Positions 9,100 to 17,698 of a stretch of DNA of 64,000 nucleotides are shown here, in pieces (position 1 is the first letter of the stretch; every line of letters starts with the position of its first letter). The DNA lies in assembly GCA_021836865.1 (NCBI GenBank), contig JAKBHH010000001.1:1-64000 (forward strand), written 5' to 3'. This stretch comes from Acidobacteriota bacterium (GTDB lineage: Bacteria > Acidobacteriota > Terriglobia > Terriglobales > Acidobacteriaceae). The notes under the pieces were generated by a model. That model was not told where the DNA came from, did no database searches, and saw only the letters and a list, made by a program, of their open reading frames with translations. Both the position numbers and the translations under genes were made by a program.

Positions 9100-9105
9100 T
9101 ACAAT
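9100..9105 (+). promoter_or_regulatory. TACAAT -10-like box of leaderless mutM
   Basis: TACAAT is followed by six bases and then the GTG start codon at 9112, putting the expected transcription start on the start codon. No Shine-Dalgarno and no obvious -35 element are present. Confidence 0.55.
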
Positions 9106-9111
9106 AAGCGA

Positions 9112-9960
9112 GTGCCCGAACTGCCCGAGGTCGAGACCATTGCCCGCGGTGTGGACGCGCGCGTGCGCGGCCACCGCATTGCAGAGGTCTGGCTGGGGCG
9201 GCATCGCGAGCCGTTCAAAACGCCGCCCGCCCGCATGGCGCAGGGTCTGGAAGGGCGCACCCTGCTTGGCGTTCACCGGACGGGAAAGCATATCGTCTGC
9301 GAACTGGGCAGTGCCGGCTGCAGTCCTTCGGACGAGCGCGCCGGTCAGGCAACCGCCCAATGGATCGTCCACCTCGGCATGACCGGGCGGCTCCTGGTCA
9401 CAACCCCGGAGGCATCGGTCGCCCCGCACACCCATGCGCGCCTCACCTTGGCCAGCGGCCGCGAACTCCGTTTTGTCGACCCGCGCAGGTTTGGCCGGCT
9501 CGAGTTTCGCGACCTGAGCCGGGCGCAGGGCTTCGCAGCGCCGGGGGCAGAGCCGTTGACGATTGGAGCCCAAGATTTCGCGGCCCTGTTCCGCGGACGG
9601 AGGCTGGCCATCAAGGCGGCGCTGCTTAACCAGTCCCTGCTGGCAGGAGTGGGCAATATCTATGCCGACGAGAGCCTCTTCCACGCCGGGATTCGTCCCA
9701 GGCGGATGGCCGGACGGCTGACCCGAGCGGAACTCGAAAGATTGCGGCGCGCTCTGCGCCAGGTGCTGGAGCAGGCCATTGGCCTCGGCGGCTCCTCCGT
9801 GTCCGATTATGTCGATGCCGACGGAGTGCGCGGCTTCTTCCAGTTGGAACACCGGGTCTACCAGCGCACAGGCCAGCCATGCCGGGTCTGCGGAACGGCG
9901 ATTCGGCGAATTGTGGTGGGCGGGCGAAGTACGCATTACTGCCCCATGTGCCAGCGGTGA
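9112..9960 (+). CDS. mutM: Formamidopyrimidine-DNA glycosylase (Fpg/MutM)
   Basis: MutM excises oxidised purines such as 8-oxoguanine and cleaves the DNA backbone. The 282-residue sequence begins with the catalytic P-E-L-P-E-V, where proline 2 is the nucleophile and glutamate 3 the general acid. A conserved lysine lies in HRTGKHIV near residue 58, the helix-two-turn-helix is represented by NQSLLAGVGNIYADE, and a C-terminal zinc finger runs from CRVCG to YCPMCQR. The start must be the GTG at 9112 because proline has to follow the initiator, an unusually firm start call. The transcript appears leaderless. Confidence 0.97.
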   Translation: MPELPEVETIARGVDARVRGHRIAEVWLGRHREPFKTPPARMAQGLEGRTLLGVHRTGKHIVCELGSAGCSPSDERAGQATAQWIVHLGMTGRLLVTTPEASVAPHTHARLTLASGRELRFVDPRRFGRLEFRDLSRAQGFAAPGAEPLTIGAQDFAALFRGRRLAIKAALLNQSLLAGVGNIYADESLFHAGIRPRRMAGRLTRAELERLRRALRQVLEQAIGLGGSSVSDYVDADGVRGFFQLEHRVYQRTGQPCRVCGTAIRRIVVGGRSTHYCPMCQR

Positions 9961-11079
9961 GCCTCACTCTATGGTTTTCAGAAGATAAAGCACGCTCGAA
10001 CTATAGGATTCAAGACCGACATCCCAAAACCAGGCACTTAAGTCACTGATAAATATGGCAAGCATAAACGGCCCGTTGATTGCTACATAGAGGGTGCCAG
10101 TGATGTACCGGCTGCTGGAAAGATTCCGGCCAGCCCCACAGAACAGCAGGCACCCGGCAAGAGCAACCGCCAACGAAGCGGCCCCTCGAAAAAGGGGAGA
10201 CCGGCCGGGGGAGCCTGTGGAAGGCACGGTGGAGCAACCACCGGCCCAACTTGCTGGGAGGCCAGTGACCAGCGCAGGCATGCAGAACGCCACCCCCAGG
10301 GGGGGTGGCGTTCTGCATGTAGAAGCCCGCTTTGGCCGGGAGCGCGGGCTCATGCATGTACAGAAGCACCGCAGACCGAAGATGCAGCCGTAAAGTCATC
10401 GCAATCGGGAGCGAGCGGTGACCGTGCTCGACCTCAAAAGGCCACCCACCTTCCGAAAATGCCTCAGGTAGCTGACTCGTTATCCCCTTTTCGTGGTATT
10501 CACGACTTGCACCGCTCGGCGGCACACTGTACTATCAGAGTTGCCTATCAGGGCGGCTGATGCGAATCACCCAGGCCGGGTTATTAGCGCTCGCCGCTGA
10601 AGAAGGAAGCGCCGCCAGACGGTCGAAATCTTGCAATCAAGGCTGAGTGTGGCGAATACTTCCGACCGAAAGGCATCGCCCGAGGATCGCGCGCTGAACC
10701 TATACCAATCCTGACAAGCGGACACCACCACTTTTGAGGAGCGGACGTGGAAGGCGAGGAGCGCATTTTCAAAGTTTCATGAGCCCTGAGCCATCTTTTA
10801 TGGGACAGGATTGGTTGAAGGGGCCTGGGCCGCGCCGCGATTGGCAAAATGGATTCTTTTGCCGCAAAGGCTGCAGTTGCGCCTGAAGATCGTAGTGGAT
10901 TGGACGTCGGTAGTCTGGCGACAATAGGTCAGTTTCCCAGCAGGAAGGTCCCGTCCGCCGTGGCCGCCTCATCTCGAACAGGATGTGCGGCGGGCAACGA
11001 ATGTTCAGTACGCCCGCAAGGGAATATCCGGAATCATCGATTCAATGCACGATAAAGCAATGTGCCAGGAAGTCCACGC
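9961..11079. other. Large gap without a convincing gene
   Basis: About 1.1 kb lies between mutM and the next gene. Frames on both strands are open but show neither good start sites nor recognisable families. One minus-strand frame (9964-10353) has hydrophobic stretches towards its C terminus, such as AASLAVALAGCLLFCGAG, and could be a degraded membrane protein, but it runs through the perfect hairpin at 10280-10318. A minus frame at 10584-10847 is similarly unsupported. Composition is less GC-rich than in neighbouring genes. A decayed gene, an RNA gene or an insertion remnant are all possible. Confidence 0.4.
10280..10318. repeat. Perfect 18-bp inverted repeat with 3-base loop
   Basis: The arm from 10280 to 10297 is the exact reverse complement of 10301 to 10318, separated by AGG. 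The arms are GC-rich next to the loop. A weaker 7-bp stem (AGCCCGC with GCGGGCT) follows at about 10323-10350. There is no T-run directly after the stem, so a simple intrinsic terminator is less likely than a structured RNA, an extruding cruciform or an unpartnered repeat unit. Confidence 0.8.
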
Positions 11080-11979
11080 ATGACGACAGAACCGACGCAG
11101 CCCCAGCCTGAGCAGGGGCCCGTCCCGGCCAACGGTCAGGGACAGTCGCAGGGGCATCGGCGCCGCCGGCGCCGCCGCAAGAATAAATCCACCCAGACGG
11201 GCGCTCCGCAGGCCCAGCAGGTCCAGCCGCAGCAGGCCGCACCTCCGGTGCAGGCGCAGGCTTCACCGCCCCCCAGACCCCCGCACCAGAACCAGGGACG
11301 GAAGAAGAAAAAGTTCTTCCAGAAGGGTTCGGCCGCGCCCATGGGGCAACCTGGAAACAGCACTTCCCCTCCGCAGCATGGCAAGCGCAAGGAAAAGCGC
11401 GGTCCCAAGGGTCCTCGAACATTTGTGGGGCCGATGGACCACAGCTACCGCGCCGCAAATGGCAACGTCGCCGACGGGCCGGCTTCCACGATTCCCACCT
11501 CGGGCAACGGCCATGGAACCTATTATCCCGACGTGTATCAGGCTGCCCCGGCAGCACCCGTACGGGAGGACGCTCCGACGCGCATCTTCTGCTTCATTGA
11601 GGATCTTTTCTTCCAGGCCAAAATCCAGGAAACCGCGCGGAAGCTGGGCGTCAAGGTCGAGTTCGTCAAAGGCGACAAGGAAGTGGTGACGCGCCTCACG
11701 GATGCGCCGGAGACCGAGCGGCCCACGCTTGTGGTCTTTGATCTGAACAACCTGAACGCCAAGCCGATGACGCTGATTCCCAAGCTGAAGGCGAAACTGA
11801 AGAAGGCAACCTCCATCGTCGGATTTCTCAATCACCTCCAGGGCGACCTGAAGCTCAAGGCGATTGAGGCAGGTTGCGACACGGTGATGCCGCGCTCCGC
11901 CTTTTCGCAGAGCCTGCCCAACCTGCTGCGCTGCTACGGGCTGGAAGAAGAAGAGGAATATGTGCCGCAGCCGGTGTAG
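11080..11979 (+). CDS. Basic disordered protein with C-terminal receiver-like domain
   Basis: The 299-residue product starts with about 150 residues rich in Pro, Gln, Lys and Arg, including a run of seven arginines after GHRR and a KKKKFFQKG patch, suggesting nucleic-acid binding and disorder. The last 120 residues resemble a CheY-like receiver fold: TRIFCFIEDLFFQAKI, VKVEFVKGD, a TLVVFDLNN strand in the position of the phospho-acceptor aspartate, SIVGFLNH and AGCDTVMPRSAF. The acidic-pocket pattern is not complete, so phosphorylation is uncertain. The ATG at 11080 is preceded by GGAAG. The function is not known; a regulator that targets RNA or DNA is an inference. Confidence 0.7.
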   Translation: MTTEPTQPQPEQGPVPANGQGQSQGHRRRRRRRKNKSTQTGAPQAQQVQPQQAAPPVQAQASPPPRPPHQNQGRKKKKFFQKGSAAPMGQPGNSTSPPQHGKRKEKRGPKGPRTFVGPMDHSYRAANGNVADGPASTIPTSGNGHGTYYPDVYQAAPAAPVREDAPTRIFCFIEDLFFQAKIQETARKLGVKVEFVKGDKEVVTRLTDAPETERPTLVVFDLNNLNAKPMTLIPKLKAKLKKATSIVGFLNHLQGDLKLKAIEAGCDTVMPRSAFSQSLPNLLRCYGLEEEEEYVPQPV

Positions 11980-12046
11980 GCACGGCTGAGACTGCTCGTT
12001 GGATGAGGGCGCTTCCTTTGGGGAGGCGCCCTTTCCATTGGACCGT

Positions 12047-12385
12047 CTATCCCGGAGGCCAGTGGAGCGCCCGCCCGCCGAGCAGGTGCAGATGCAGATG
12101 ATCGACAGTCTGGCCGCCGTCCTCGCCGGTGTTCACAACGACGCGATAGCCTTTGGCGAGGCCTTTGGCCCGCGCAATCTCCGCCGCCGCCCACTGCAAA
12201 TGGCCAAGCAGCGCGCGATCCTCATCGCATGCGCTGGCCAGCGACTCAACATGCCGGCGCGGCGCAATCAACACATGAGTCGGCGCCTGCGGGTGAATAT
12301 CCGCGAAGGCGTAGCAATGCTCATCCTGGTAGACGGCGGTGGAAGGGATGGCCCCCTCGATAATCCTGCAAAACAGGCAGCTCAT
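12047..12385 (-). CDS. HIT family nucleotide-binding protein (HinT-like)
   Basis: This 112-residue histidine-triad protein probably hydrolyses adenosine phosphoramidates or related nucleotides in the cytosol. It has CLFCRIIEGAIPST at the N terminus with a Cys pair often seen in zinc-binding members, the APTHVLIAPRRHV segment, and the triad DHLHLHLLGG near the C terminus. Length matches the family. On the minus strand TACACT lies nine bases before the ATG, so the transcript may have almost no leader. It is divergent from thpR, with only about 60 bases between the two starts. Confidence 0.94.
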   Translation of the reverse strand: MSCLFCRIIEGAIPSTAVYQDEHCYAFADIHPQAPTHVLIAPRRHVESLASACDEDRALLGHLQWAAAEIARAKGLAKGYRVVVNTGEDGGQTVDHLHLHLLGGRALHWPPG

Positions 12386-12444
12386 AACGGGACCAGTGTA
12401 CAGGAGGATGCGGAGCCCGCGCCGCCGTTCTACACTACGCCGGT

Positions 12445-12993
12445 ATGCGGCTCTTTATCGGGATTCCATTGTCCTCGGTCATGGTGGAACAGTTAGCGGC
12501 GGCCCAGGAACGGCTCAAGCAGGGAAGCGAAGGACTTCGCTGGTCGCCGCCCGAATCATGGCACATCACGCTGCAGTTTCTGGGTGAGACCTCCGCAGAG
12601 CGCTGCGCTTGTGTGATCGCGCAATTGCAGCGGATCAATGCCGCCCCGGTAAGAATTGTGATCGAGGAACTGGAATCATTCGCGAAAACCGGCGTGGTAT
12701 TCGCCGCTGTCGCGCGGACACCGGCACTCCTGGCCTTGCAGCAGCTTATTACGGCGGCCACCGCGCGTTGTGGAGTGATCGCAGAGTCCAGGCCCTTCAC
12801 GCCGCACATCACGCTGGCGCGAGCCCGCGGCCGCGCACAGGCCGGCAATCGGGCTGCGATGCAAAAGCAGATGGGCGCTCTGGCCGGCTTTTCACCATGC
12901 ACCGCCCGGGAATTTGTCCTGTACGAGAGCTTTCCGGAGGCTGCCGCCGCGCGCTACCTTGTGCGGGAGCGCTTCCCATTGAAGAGTCAATAG
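12445..12993 (+). CDS. thpR: RNA 2',3'-cyclic phosphodiesterase
   Basis: This 182-residue member of the 2H phosphoesterase superfamily (formerly 2'-5' RNA ligase LigT) opens 2',3'-cyclic phosphate ends of RNA. It begins MRLFIGIPL, as typical members do, and contains both catalytic H-x-T motifs, WHITLQFLGET near residue 38 and PHITLARAR near residue 114. The start is unambiguous. TACACT lies eight bases upstream and no strong Shine-Dalgarno is seen. A hairpin terminator separates it from the convergent lipoprotein gene. Confidence 0.94.
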   Translation: MRLFIGIPLSSVMVEQLAAAQERLKQGSEGLRWSPPESWHITLQFLGETSAERCACVIAQLQRINAAPVRIVIEELESFAKTGVVFAAVARTPALLALQQLITAATARCGVIAESRPFTPHITLARARGRAQAGNRAAMQKQMGALAGFSPCTAREFVLYESFPEAAAARYLVRERFPLKSQ

Positions 12994-13024
12994 CCGGTGA
13001 TCTGCACGGCCCACCCAATGAAAA

Positions 13025-13064
13025 TGCCCACCGGCGCCTGGCGTGTGCCAGATGCCGGTGGGCA
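13025..13064. terminator. Hairpin terminator between convergent genes
   Basis: An 11-bp perfect stem (13025-13035 with 13054-13064) encloses a second 5-bp stem. An A-tract just before it becomes a T-run on the minus strand, so it best terminates the lipoprotein gene at 13087-14223 and may also stop thpR transcripts. Confidence 0.75.
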
Positions 13065-13086
13065 GGTTTGCCTCGCCCGGTGAGGG

Positions 13087-14223
13087 CTACTGCTGGGTGG
13101 TCGCTGCGGCCTTGGACTTTGACGTGGGCGACTTCATGCCAAGGGGCTTGCGGGTTTCAGGCTGCACAGTCGACTCGTCCACGGGAGTGGTGCCCTGGAC
13201 ATCGTTCGCGAAGTTGGCGGCCGGAGGAACCAGGTAGTTCTGCGCCTTCTTCTCGTCGTTTGTGCCGGTAGCCGTGGTGATGCGCGAAGGATCAATACCC
13301 TTCTCCTTCACCAGGTAATCCTTGGCGTTGACCGCGCGCTGCGCTGCGGGATCCACCACCTTGGCGCCCTTCTTGTGATGCTTCGCCTTCGGCGGATTCT
13401 TCTCGTCGGCGGTCGAATTGCCCACGATCACGGCTTTCGAGTCCGGCTGTTTCTGCATTTCCATCGAGACTTCATCCAGGCACGCTTTGGACTCGTTATC
13501 CACGCGGGTCGGGCGCTTCGGATCCATCTCAAAGGAGATGACGCAGAGTGACTCCACATGCACAACAGGCGGCGGAGGCGGCGCAACAATCGTCACGCTG
13601 GTGCCCGCGGTCGCTGTGTGGCCCTTGTCATCGGCCACCTTGCAGGTAATCTCCACAGGGCCGGTCGGAGCTCCGGTGGACGAGAACGTCGCCGTGTTTC
13701 CGGTGCCGCTGATGTTGCCGGCCGCGGCAGAGTAGCTGTAGGTCAGCGGACGATTCTGCGGGCTGGCTCCGGTTGCCGTCACCGTGCTGCTGTCGCCGGG
13801 ATTGATCGACGTCGGGCTGGCTGAGCAGCCCAGTGTCGGCGGCTCAAACTCCTTCACGGTGTAGCTGGCCGAGCACTCCGCGGATTGGCCGGGCTTGAGG
13901 CCTTCCTTGCCCTTCTTGCCTTCCTTCACAGTACCCTTCACGGTGTAGCTGCCGGGATTCTGCGCGCTGGTGTTCACAGCCGCCGAGCTGTCGTTGCCCG
14001 TCACGCCATCGCCGGACCAGCTATACACAACGTTGTTGTGCTTCTTCGTGCTCACTGAGCCCGCCGTGCCGGTCACGGTAACCGGCTCGCCCTGGAAGAC
14101 TGCCGGCGGCGCTGCATTACAGGCCAGCGTGATCGGCGGCTGCTTTTTGCAGCCCATCGGCAGTAAGGCCAGGCTTGCTGCAGCCAAAGCCAGACCGAAA
14201 GATTGTGACGTTCGCGAAATCAT
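13087..14223 (-). CDS. Lipoprotein with Ig-like repeats and OmpA-like C-terminal region
   Basis: The 378-residue product has a lipoprotein signal ending in the lipobox L-L-P-M-G-C near residue 25, so it is probably anchored in the outer or inner membrane. Two or three Ig/PKD-like repeats follow, each with a P-x-x-x-x-x-G-E/D-x-x-T-V-T pattern (about residues 35-120 and 130-215). The region from about 225 resembles an OmpA/MotB peptidoglycan-binding domain: a V-x-x-E-S-L-C-V-I-S-F strand, then AQRAVNAKDYLVKEKGIDPSRI. GGAGGA precedes the ATG at 14223. A cell-wall tether is a reasonable inference. Confidence 0.78.
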   Translation of the reverse strand: MISRTSQSFGLALAAASLALLPMGCKKQPPITLACNAAPPAVFQGEPVTVTGTAGSVSTKKHNNVVYSWSGDGVTGNDSSAAVNTSAQNPGSYTVKGTVKEGKKGKEGLKPGQSAECSASYTVKEFEPPTLGCSASPTSINPGDSSTVTATGASPQNRPLTYSYSAAAGNISGTGNTATFSSTGAPTGPVEITCKVADDKGHTATAGTSVTIVAPPPPPVVHVESLCVISFEMDPKRPTRVDNESKACLDEVSMEMQKQPDSKAVIVGNSTADEKNPPKAKHHKKGAKVVDPAAQRAVNAKDYLVKEKGIDPSRITTATGTNDEKKAQNYLVPPAANFANDVQGTTPVDESTVQPETRKPLGMKSPTSKSKAAATTQQ

Positions 14224-14498
14224 ACCTTTATCCTCCGCAATACAAGTGAATCATTGGCAATATGGCAGCCCATGATGTGTCGCGCTGCCGCATCTAAAAC
14301 TTGAAAAACCGCACAAGTCCATCCCCGTGCATTCTAGCGCCTTCCAGGGGTATTGAAGAAGGTAACTTCAGTTTTTTGGTAGTTCCAGGTGAGCATCCAC
14401 CTTGCCCATCGCGATTGCTCATTTCCAGGATGCAACATACTGCTGGTGATGGTTGAAGCAATAATGATTGGAGGCGGCGGGCACCTTTCCGGTTGCCT

Positions 14499-15005
14499 TC
14501 ATGAGGTGTGATCCAGCAGAATTCTCCAGCCCCATGCGTCTTTGCGCCACACCAGCGAGAAGACGCCGTCATCTTTTTTTGCTTCGCCCCTGGCCTTCCG
14601 GTCAAGGTGAAACCTGCCCGTGACCAGGGCATACTCCGCCTTGCCGCACGAGCCCGGCAACAGCCGGATTTTAAGGTCACTGAACGTCAACATCCCCATC
14701 TGCTCCGGGGTCGTGTATTCCTTCCGGTAGCGTTCCAGGATCGGCTGGTAGCCCTTGCGCACGGTGAGACCAACAAACGTGGTATCGGGCGAGTCCTCGT
14801 ACGCCTGCATGAAGGCCGAAATATCGCCTCGGTTCCACGCGGCCACCTGCGCCGCGATCACGGACCGAATCTCGGCCTCGTCGTTCGCCGCCTGCGGCGC
14901 GGCCTCCGCTCCCATGGGCGCCTGCGGTGCGGCAGCTTCCGCTCCGGCAGCAAGAGCGCTCGTGGCGCAGCAGCAAGCCAGAATCAACAGAAAGATGCGC
15001 GCCAT
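14499..15005 (-). CDS. Secreted DUF4440/SnoaL-like protein
   Basis: This 168-residue protein has a cleavable signal peptide (MARIFLLILACCCATSALA) followed by an NTF2-like domain with AEIRSVIAAQVAAWNRGDISAFMQAY, a sequence typical of the SgcJ/DUF4440 group, and a C-terminal W-R-K-D-A-W-G-W-R-I-L strand. The start at 15005 is set by GGAGG seven bases upstream; a TTG two codons earlier is unlikely. It is divergent from the molybdopterin oxidoreductase, with start codons only about 50 bases apart, so the two could share a control region. Substrate unknown. Confidence 0.8.
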   Translation of the reverse strand: MARIFLLILACCCATSALAAGAEAAAPQAPMGAEAAPQAANDEAEIRSVIAAQVAAWNRGDISAFMQAYEDSPDTTFVGLTVRKGYQPILERYRKEYTTPEQMGMLTFSDLKIRLLPGSCGKAEYALVTGRFHLDRKARGEAKKDDGVFSLVWRKDAWGWRILLDHTS

Positions 15006-15042
15006 GGGCAAACCTCCAGAGATGCGGAATAACGGTCCAGCT

Positions 15043-15048
15043 TACAAT
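15043..15048 (+). promoter_or_regulatory. TACAAT box of leaderless oxidoreductase gene
   Basis: TACAAT ends exactly six bases before the ATG at 15055, predicting transcription from the start codon. Confidence 0.55.
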
Positions 15049-15054
15049 GAAGCC

Positions 15055-17235
15055 ATGGCCGCGGCTACGGCATCCTCCCCATTCCGCGTCGTCCGCACAG
15101 TCTGCTCGCATGACTGCCCAGACTCCTGCGCTGTTCTGGTCACGGTCGACGAGCACGGCCGCGCCATCAAAGTCCAGGGCGACCCTTCGCAACCTGTCAC
15201 GCAGGGATTCCTCTGCGGCAAGGTGGCCAAATACCTGGACCGCGTCTACTCCCCCGATCGCGTTCTTTATCCGCTCCGGCGCAAGCCGGGCGCTGCCAAA
15301 GGGCCGCTCCAGCGCGGCCACGAGCAGGAAGCCTTCGAGCCCGTGAGCTGGGGCGAGGCCCTGTCTGCAATCGCCGCGCGGTTACAACACATCAGCGACA
15401 ACTACGGGCCGGAGTCGATTCTTCCCTACAGCTACGCGGGCACCATCGGCGTGCTCGGCTTCGGGTCGATGGACCGGCGCTTCTTCCACCGCCTCGGCGG
15501 CAGCCAGCTTGACCGCACCATCTGTTCTGAGGCCGGCGGCGTTGCCTGGAACCTGGTCTACGGCAAAAGGCTCGGCACGCCGGCCGAGGATTTCCGCCTC
15601 GCTCAACTCATCCTGGCCTGGGGCGCAAACATCCACGGCAACAACGTGCACCTGTGGCCGATGATCGAGCAGGCCCGCCGCAATGGCGCGCGTCTCATCG
15701 TCATCGACCCCTACAAAACACGCACCGCCGCGCTGGCCGACTGGCATATCGCCATCCGGCCCGGCACAGACACCGCGCTGGCGCTGGGCATGATGCACGT
15801 CATCCTGCGCGACGGACTGGAAGATCGCGCGTTCATCAGCGAACGAACCCACGGCTTTGCGCAACTGGCCGAGCGCGTGCGCGAGTACACCCCGGAGCGC
15901 GTCGCCCACTGGACCGGCATGACGGCAGGCGAAGTCGAGCAGCTTGCACGCGAATACGCCACCACGCAACCCGCCGCGCTGCGCCTTAACTACGGCGTGC
16001 AACGCGCGGAATTCGGCGGCACGGCGGTGCGGGCCATCGCCATGCTGCCGGCGCTCACCGGCGCGTGGAAACATCGCGGCGGCGGCGCAGTCCTGTCCAC
16101 CTCCGGCGGCTTTGCCTGGAACAGGCGCGAGTTGGAGCGCCTCGACCTGGCGCTTGATTCTCCGCTCGGCCGTCCAGCGCGCGTCGTCAACATGTCCGCC
16201 CTCGGTGAAGCGCTCACGGTGCTGGGCTCAGAGCCGCAGGATGGCCCGCCCGTCCAGGCACTCTTCGTCTACAACTCCAACCCCGGCGCGGTGGCCCCGA
16301 ACCAGAATGCCGTTCGCCGCGGCCTCATGCGGCCCGATCTGTTCACCGTGGTCCACGAGCAGTTCTTTACCGATACCACCGACTACGCGGACTTCGTGCT
16401 GCCCGCAACCACCTTTTTGGAGCACACAGACATCCAGGGAGCCTACGGGCACTACTTTGTGCAGCTCTCCCAGCAGGCCATTGAGCCCGTCGGCGAGGCG
16501 CGTTCCAATGTCTGGCTCTTTGGGCAACTGGCACAGTACATGGGTTTCACCGAGGACTGCTTCCGCGATACTGAAGAGCAAATGATCCGCCAGGCCCTGG
16601 CGATAGGCCTCAGCGGCTACTCCACCAACGCGGGCATGGAGCACATCCGCCTGGAGGATCTCGAGGAACAGGGCCACATCCCGCTCGCCTTCCATCGCGC
16701 ACCGGAGACCGACCCGTTCCTTCCCTACACCAGCGGAGCCCTGTCTACGCCCTCGGGCAAGATCGAGTTCTCATCCGCCACACTGGCGGCAAAGGGCCAG
16801 GACCCGCTGCCAGGCTTTACGCCTGCTGCCGAATCGCGTTGGGGCAAGGCCGCTGCGCAATTCCCGCTGGAGTTTCTGAGCCGCAAGGCGGACAACTACA
16901 TGAACTCGACCTTTGCCAACCTGGACGGCCACCGCAAGATGGAAGCGCGCACCAGCCAGCGGCTTGAAATGCACCCGGCCGACGCAGCCGCGCGCCACAT
17001 TGCCGATGGCGAGCGTGTGCGGGTCTGGAACGACCGCGGCGAGCTTCATCTCACGGCGATGGTGCCGGTCGATACTCCGGCCAGCGTGCCCCAGGGCGTC
17101 GTAGCCGGACGCCTCGACTGGGCCAAGCTTCATCCGGAAGGCGTCAATCAGAACGTGTTGACCAGCGAACGCCTCACTGACCTGGGCGCGGGCGCCACCT
17201 TTTACTCCGTCCTGGTGGAAGTGGAAAAAGCATAG
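15055..17235 (+). CDS. Molybdopterin-dependent oxidoreductase (DMSO reductase superfamily)
   Basis: This 726-residue enzyme belongs to the molybdenum bis-MGD family of formate dehydrogenase, nitrate reductase and related enzymes. The N terminus has the [4Fe-4S] signature C-x3-C-x3-C (CSHDCPDSC) with the fourth cysteine in GFLCGK about 35 residues later. The middle contains cofactor-binding segments such as ILAWGANIHGNN and VIDPYKTRTAALADWHIAIRPGTD, and the C-terminal barrel ends with FVLPATTFLEHTD and a molybdopterin-dinucleotide-binding region. No signal peptide is visible, so it is probably cytosolic. A cysteine in TICSEAGG may be the metal ligand, but this is uncertain. The electron donor and acceptor are unknown and no electron-transfer subunit lies alongside. 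Confidence 0.88.
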   Translation: MAAATASSPFRVVRTVCSHDCPDSCAVLVTVDEHGRAIKVQGDPSQPVTQGFLCGKVAKYLDRVYSPDRVLYPLRRKPGAAKGPLQRGHEQEAFEPVSWGEALSAIAARLQHISDNYGPESILPYSYAGTIGVLGFGSMDRRFFHRLGGSQLDRTICSEAGGVAWNLVYGKRLGTPAEDFRLAQLILAWGANIHGNNVHLWPMIEQARRNGARLIVIDPYKTRTAALADWHIAIRPGTDTALALGMMHVILRDGLEDRAFISERTHGFAQLAERVREYTPERVAHWTGMTAGEVEQLAREYATTQPAALRLNYGVQRAEFGGTAVRAIAMLPALTGAWKHRGGGAVLSTSGGFAWNRRELERLDLALDSPLGRPARVVNMSALGEALTVLGSEPQDGPPVQALFVYNSNPGAVAPNQNAVRRGLMRPDLFTVVHEQFFTDTTDYADFVLPATTFLEHTDIQGAYGHYFVQLSQQAIEPVGEARSNVWLFGQLAQYMGFTEDCFRDTEEQMIRQALAIGLSGYSTNAGMEHIRLEDLEEQGHIPLAFHRAPETDPFLPYTSGALSTPSGKIEFSSATLAAKGQDPLPGFTPAAESRWGKAAAQFPLEFLSRKADNYMNSTFANLDGHRKMEARTSQRLEMHPADAAARHIADGERVRVWNDRGELHLTAMVPVDTPASVPQGVVAGRLDWAKLHPEGVNQNVLTSERLTDLGAGATFYSVLVEVEKA

Positions 17236-17308
17236 CGCCGACCCGCTGTTGCGCGGCACAAAACACTCGATTCTGCGAACGTGGATGCCCGGCAACGGCC
17301 GGACGCGT

Positions 17309-17314
17309 TACCCT
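17309..17314 (+). promoter_or_regulatory. Possible -10 box of rhodanese gene
   Basis: TACCCT, a weaker match to the TAnnnT pattern, ends six bases before the ATG at 17321. Confidence 0.3.
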
Positions 17315-17320
17315 TAACGT

Positions 17321-17686
17321 ATGAGCTGGTCCTCTGCATTCTTTGTTGTCGCTGTGGTTGTGTTATTCATCTTGTGGCGGCGCGCCGGTCTTGTCCCTTT
17401 CAAGGCGGCTGTCGAGTACGCGAAGCACGGGGCCATCCTCATCGACGTGCGCAGCGCGGCCGAGTACATCGCCGGCCACCTGCCCAATGCCGTCAACATG
17501 CCGCTCAGTGAGATCGAAGAGCTCGTCCCGCGCAAGGTCAAGGATAAGAACCGCGTCCTGCTGCTCCACTGCCAGAGCGGCATGCGCAGCGGCGCGGCGC
17601 GCAAAAAATTGCTGTCCATGGGCTACACAAATACCTACAACCTGGGCTCCTACGGCCGGGCCGAGCAGGTTATCAAATCCCGCTAG
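17321..17686 (+). CDS. Membrane-anchored rhodanese-like protein
   Basis: This 121-residue protein has one N-terminal transmembrane helix (about residues 4-20) followed by a rhodanese domain. The domain shows ILIDVRSAAEYIAGHLPNAVNMPLSEI and the active-site loop HCQSGMRS with the catalytic cysteine near residue 86. Such proteins move sulfane sulfur or act as thiol carriers at the membrane. It follows the oxidoreductase by about 85 bases and precedes the acetyltransferase by 12, so co-transcription is possible. Confidence 0.9.
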   Translation: MSWSSAFFVVAVVVLFILWRRAGLVPFKAAVEYAKHGAILIDVRSAAEYIAGHLPNAVNMPLSEIEELVPRKVKDKNRVLLLHCQSGMRSGAARKKLLSMGYTNTYNLGSYGRAEQVIKSR

Positions 17687-17698
17687 GCTGGAGCCGTA

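Noticed and set aside
10043-10525. 160-residue minus-strand frame in the 10-11 kb gap
   Set aside because: Reads straight through the perfect palindrome, lacks a ribosome binding site and resembles no family.
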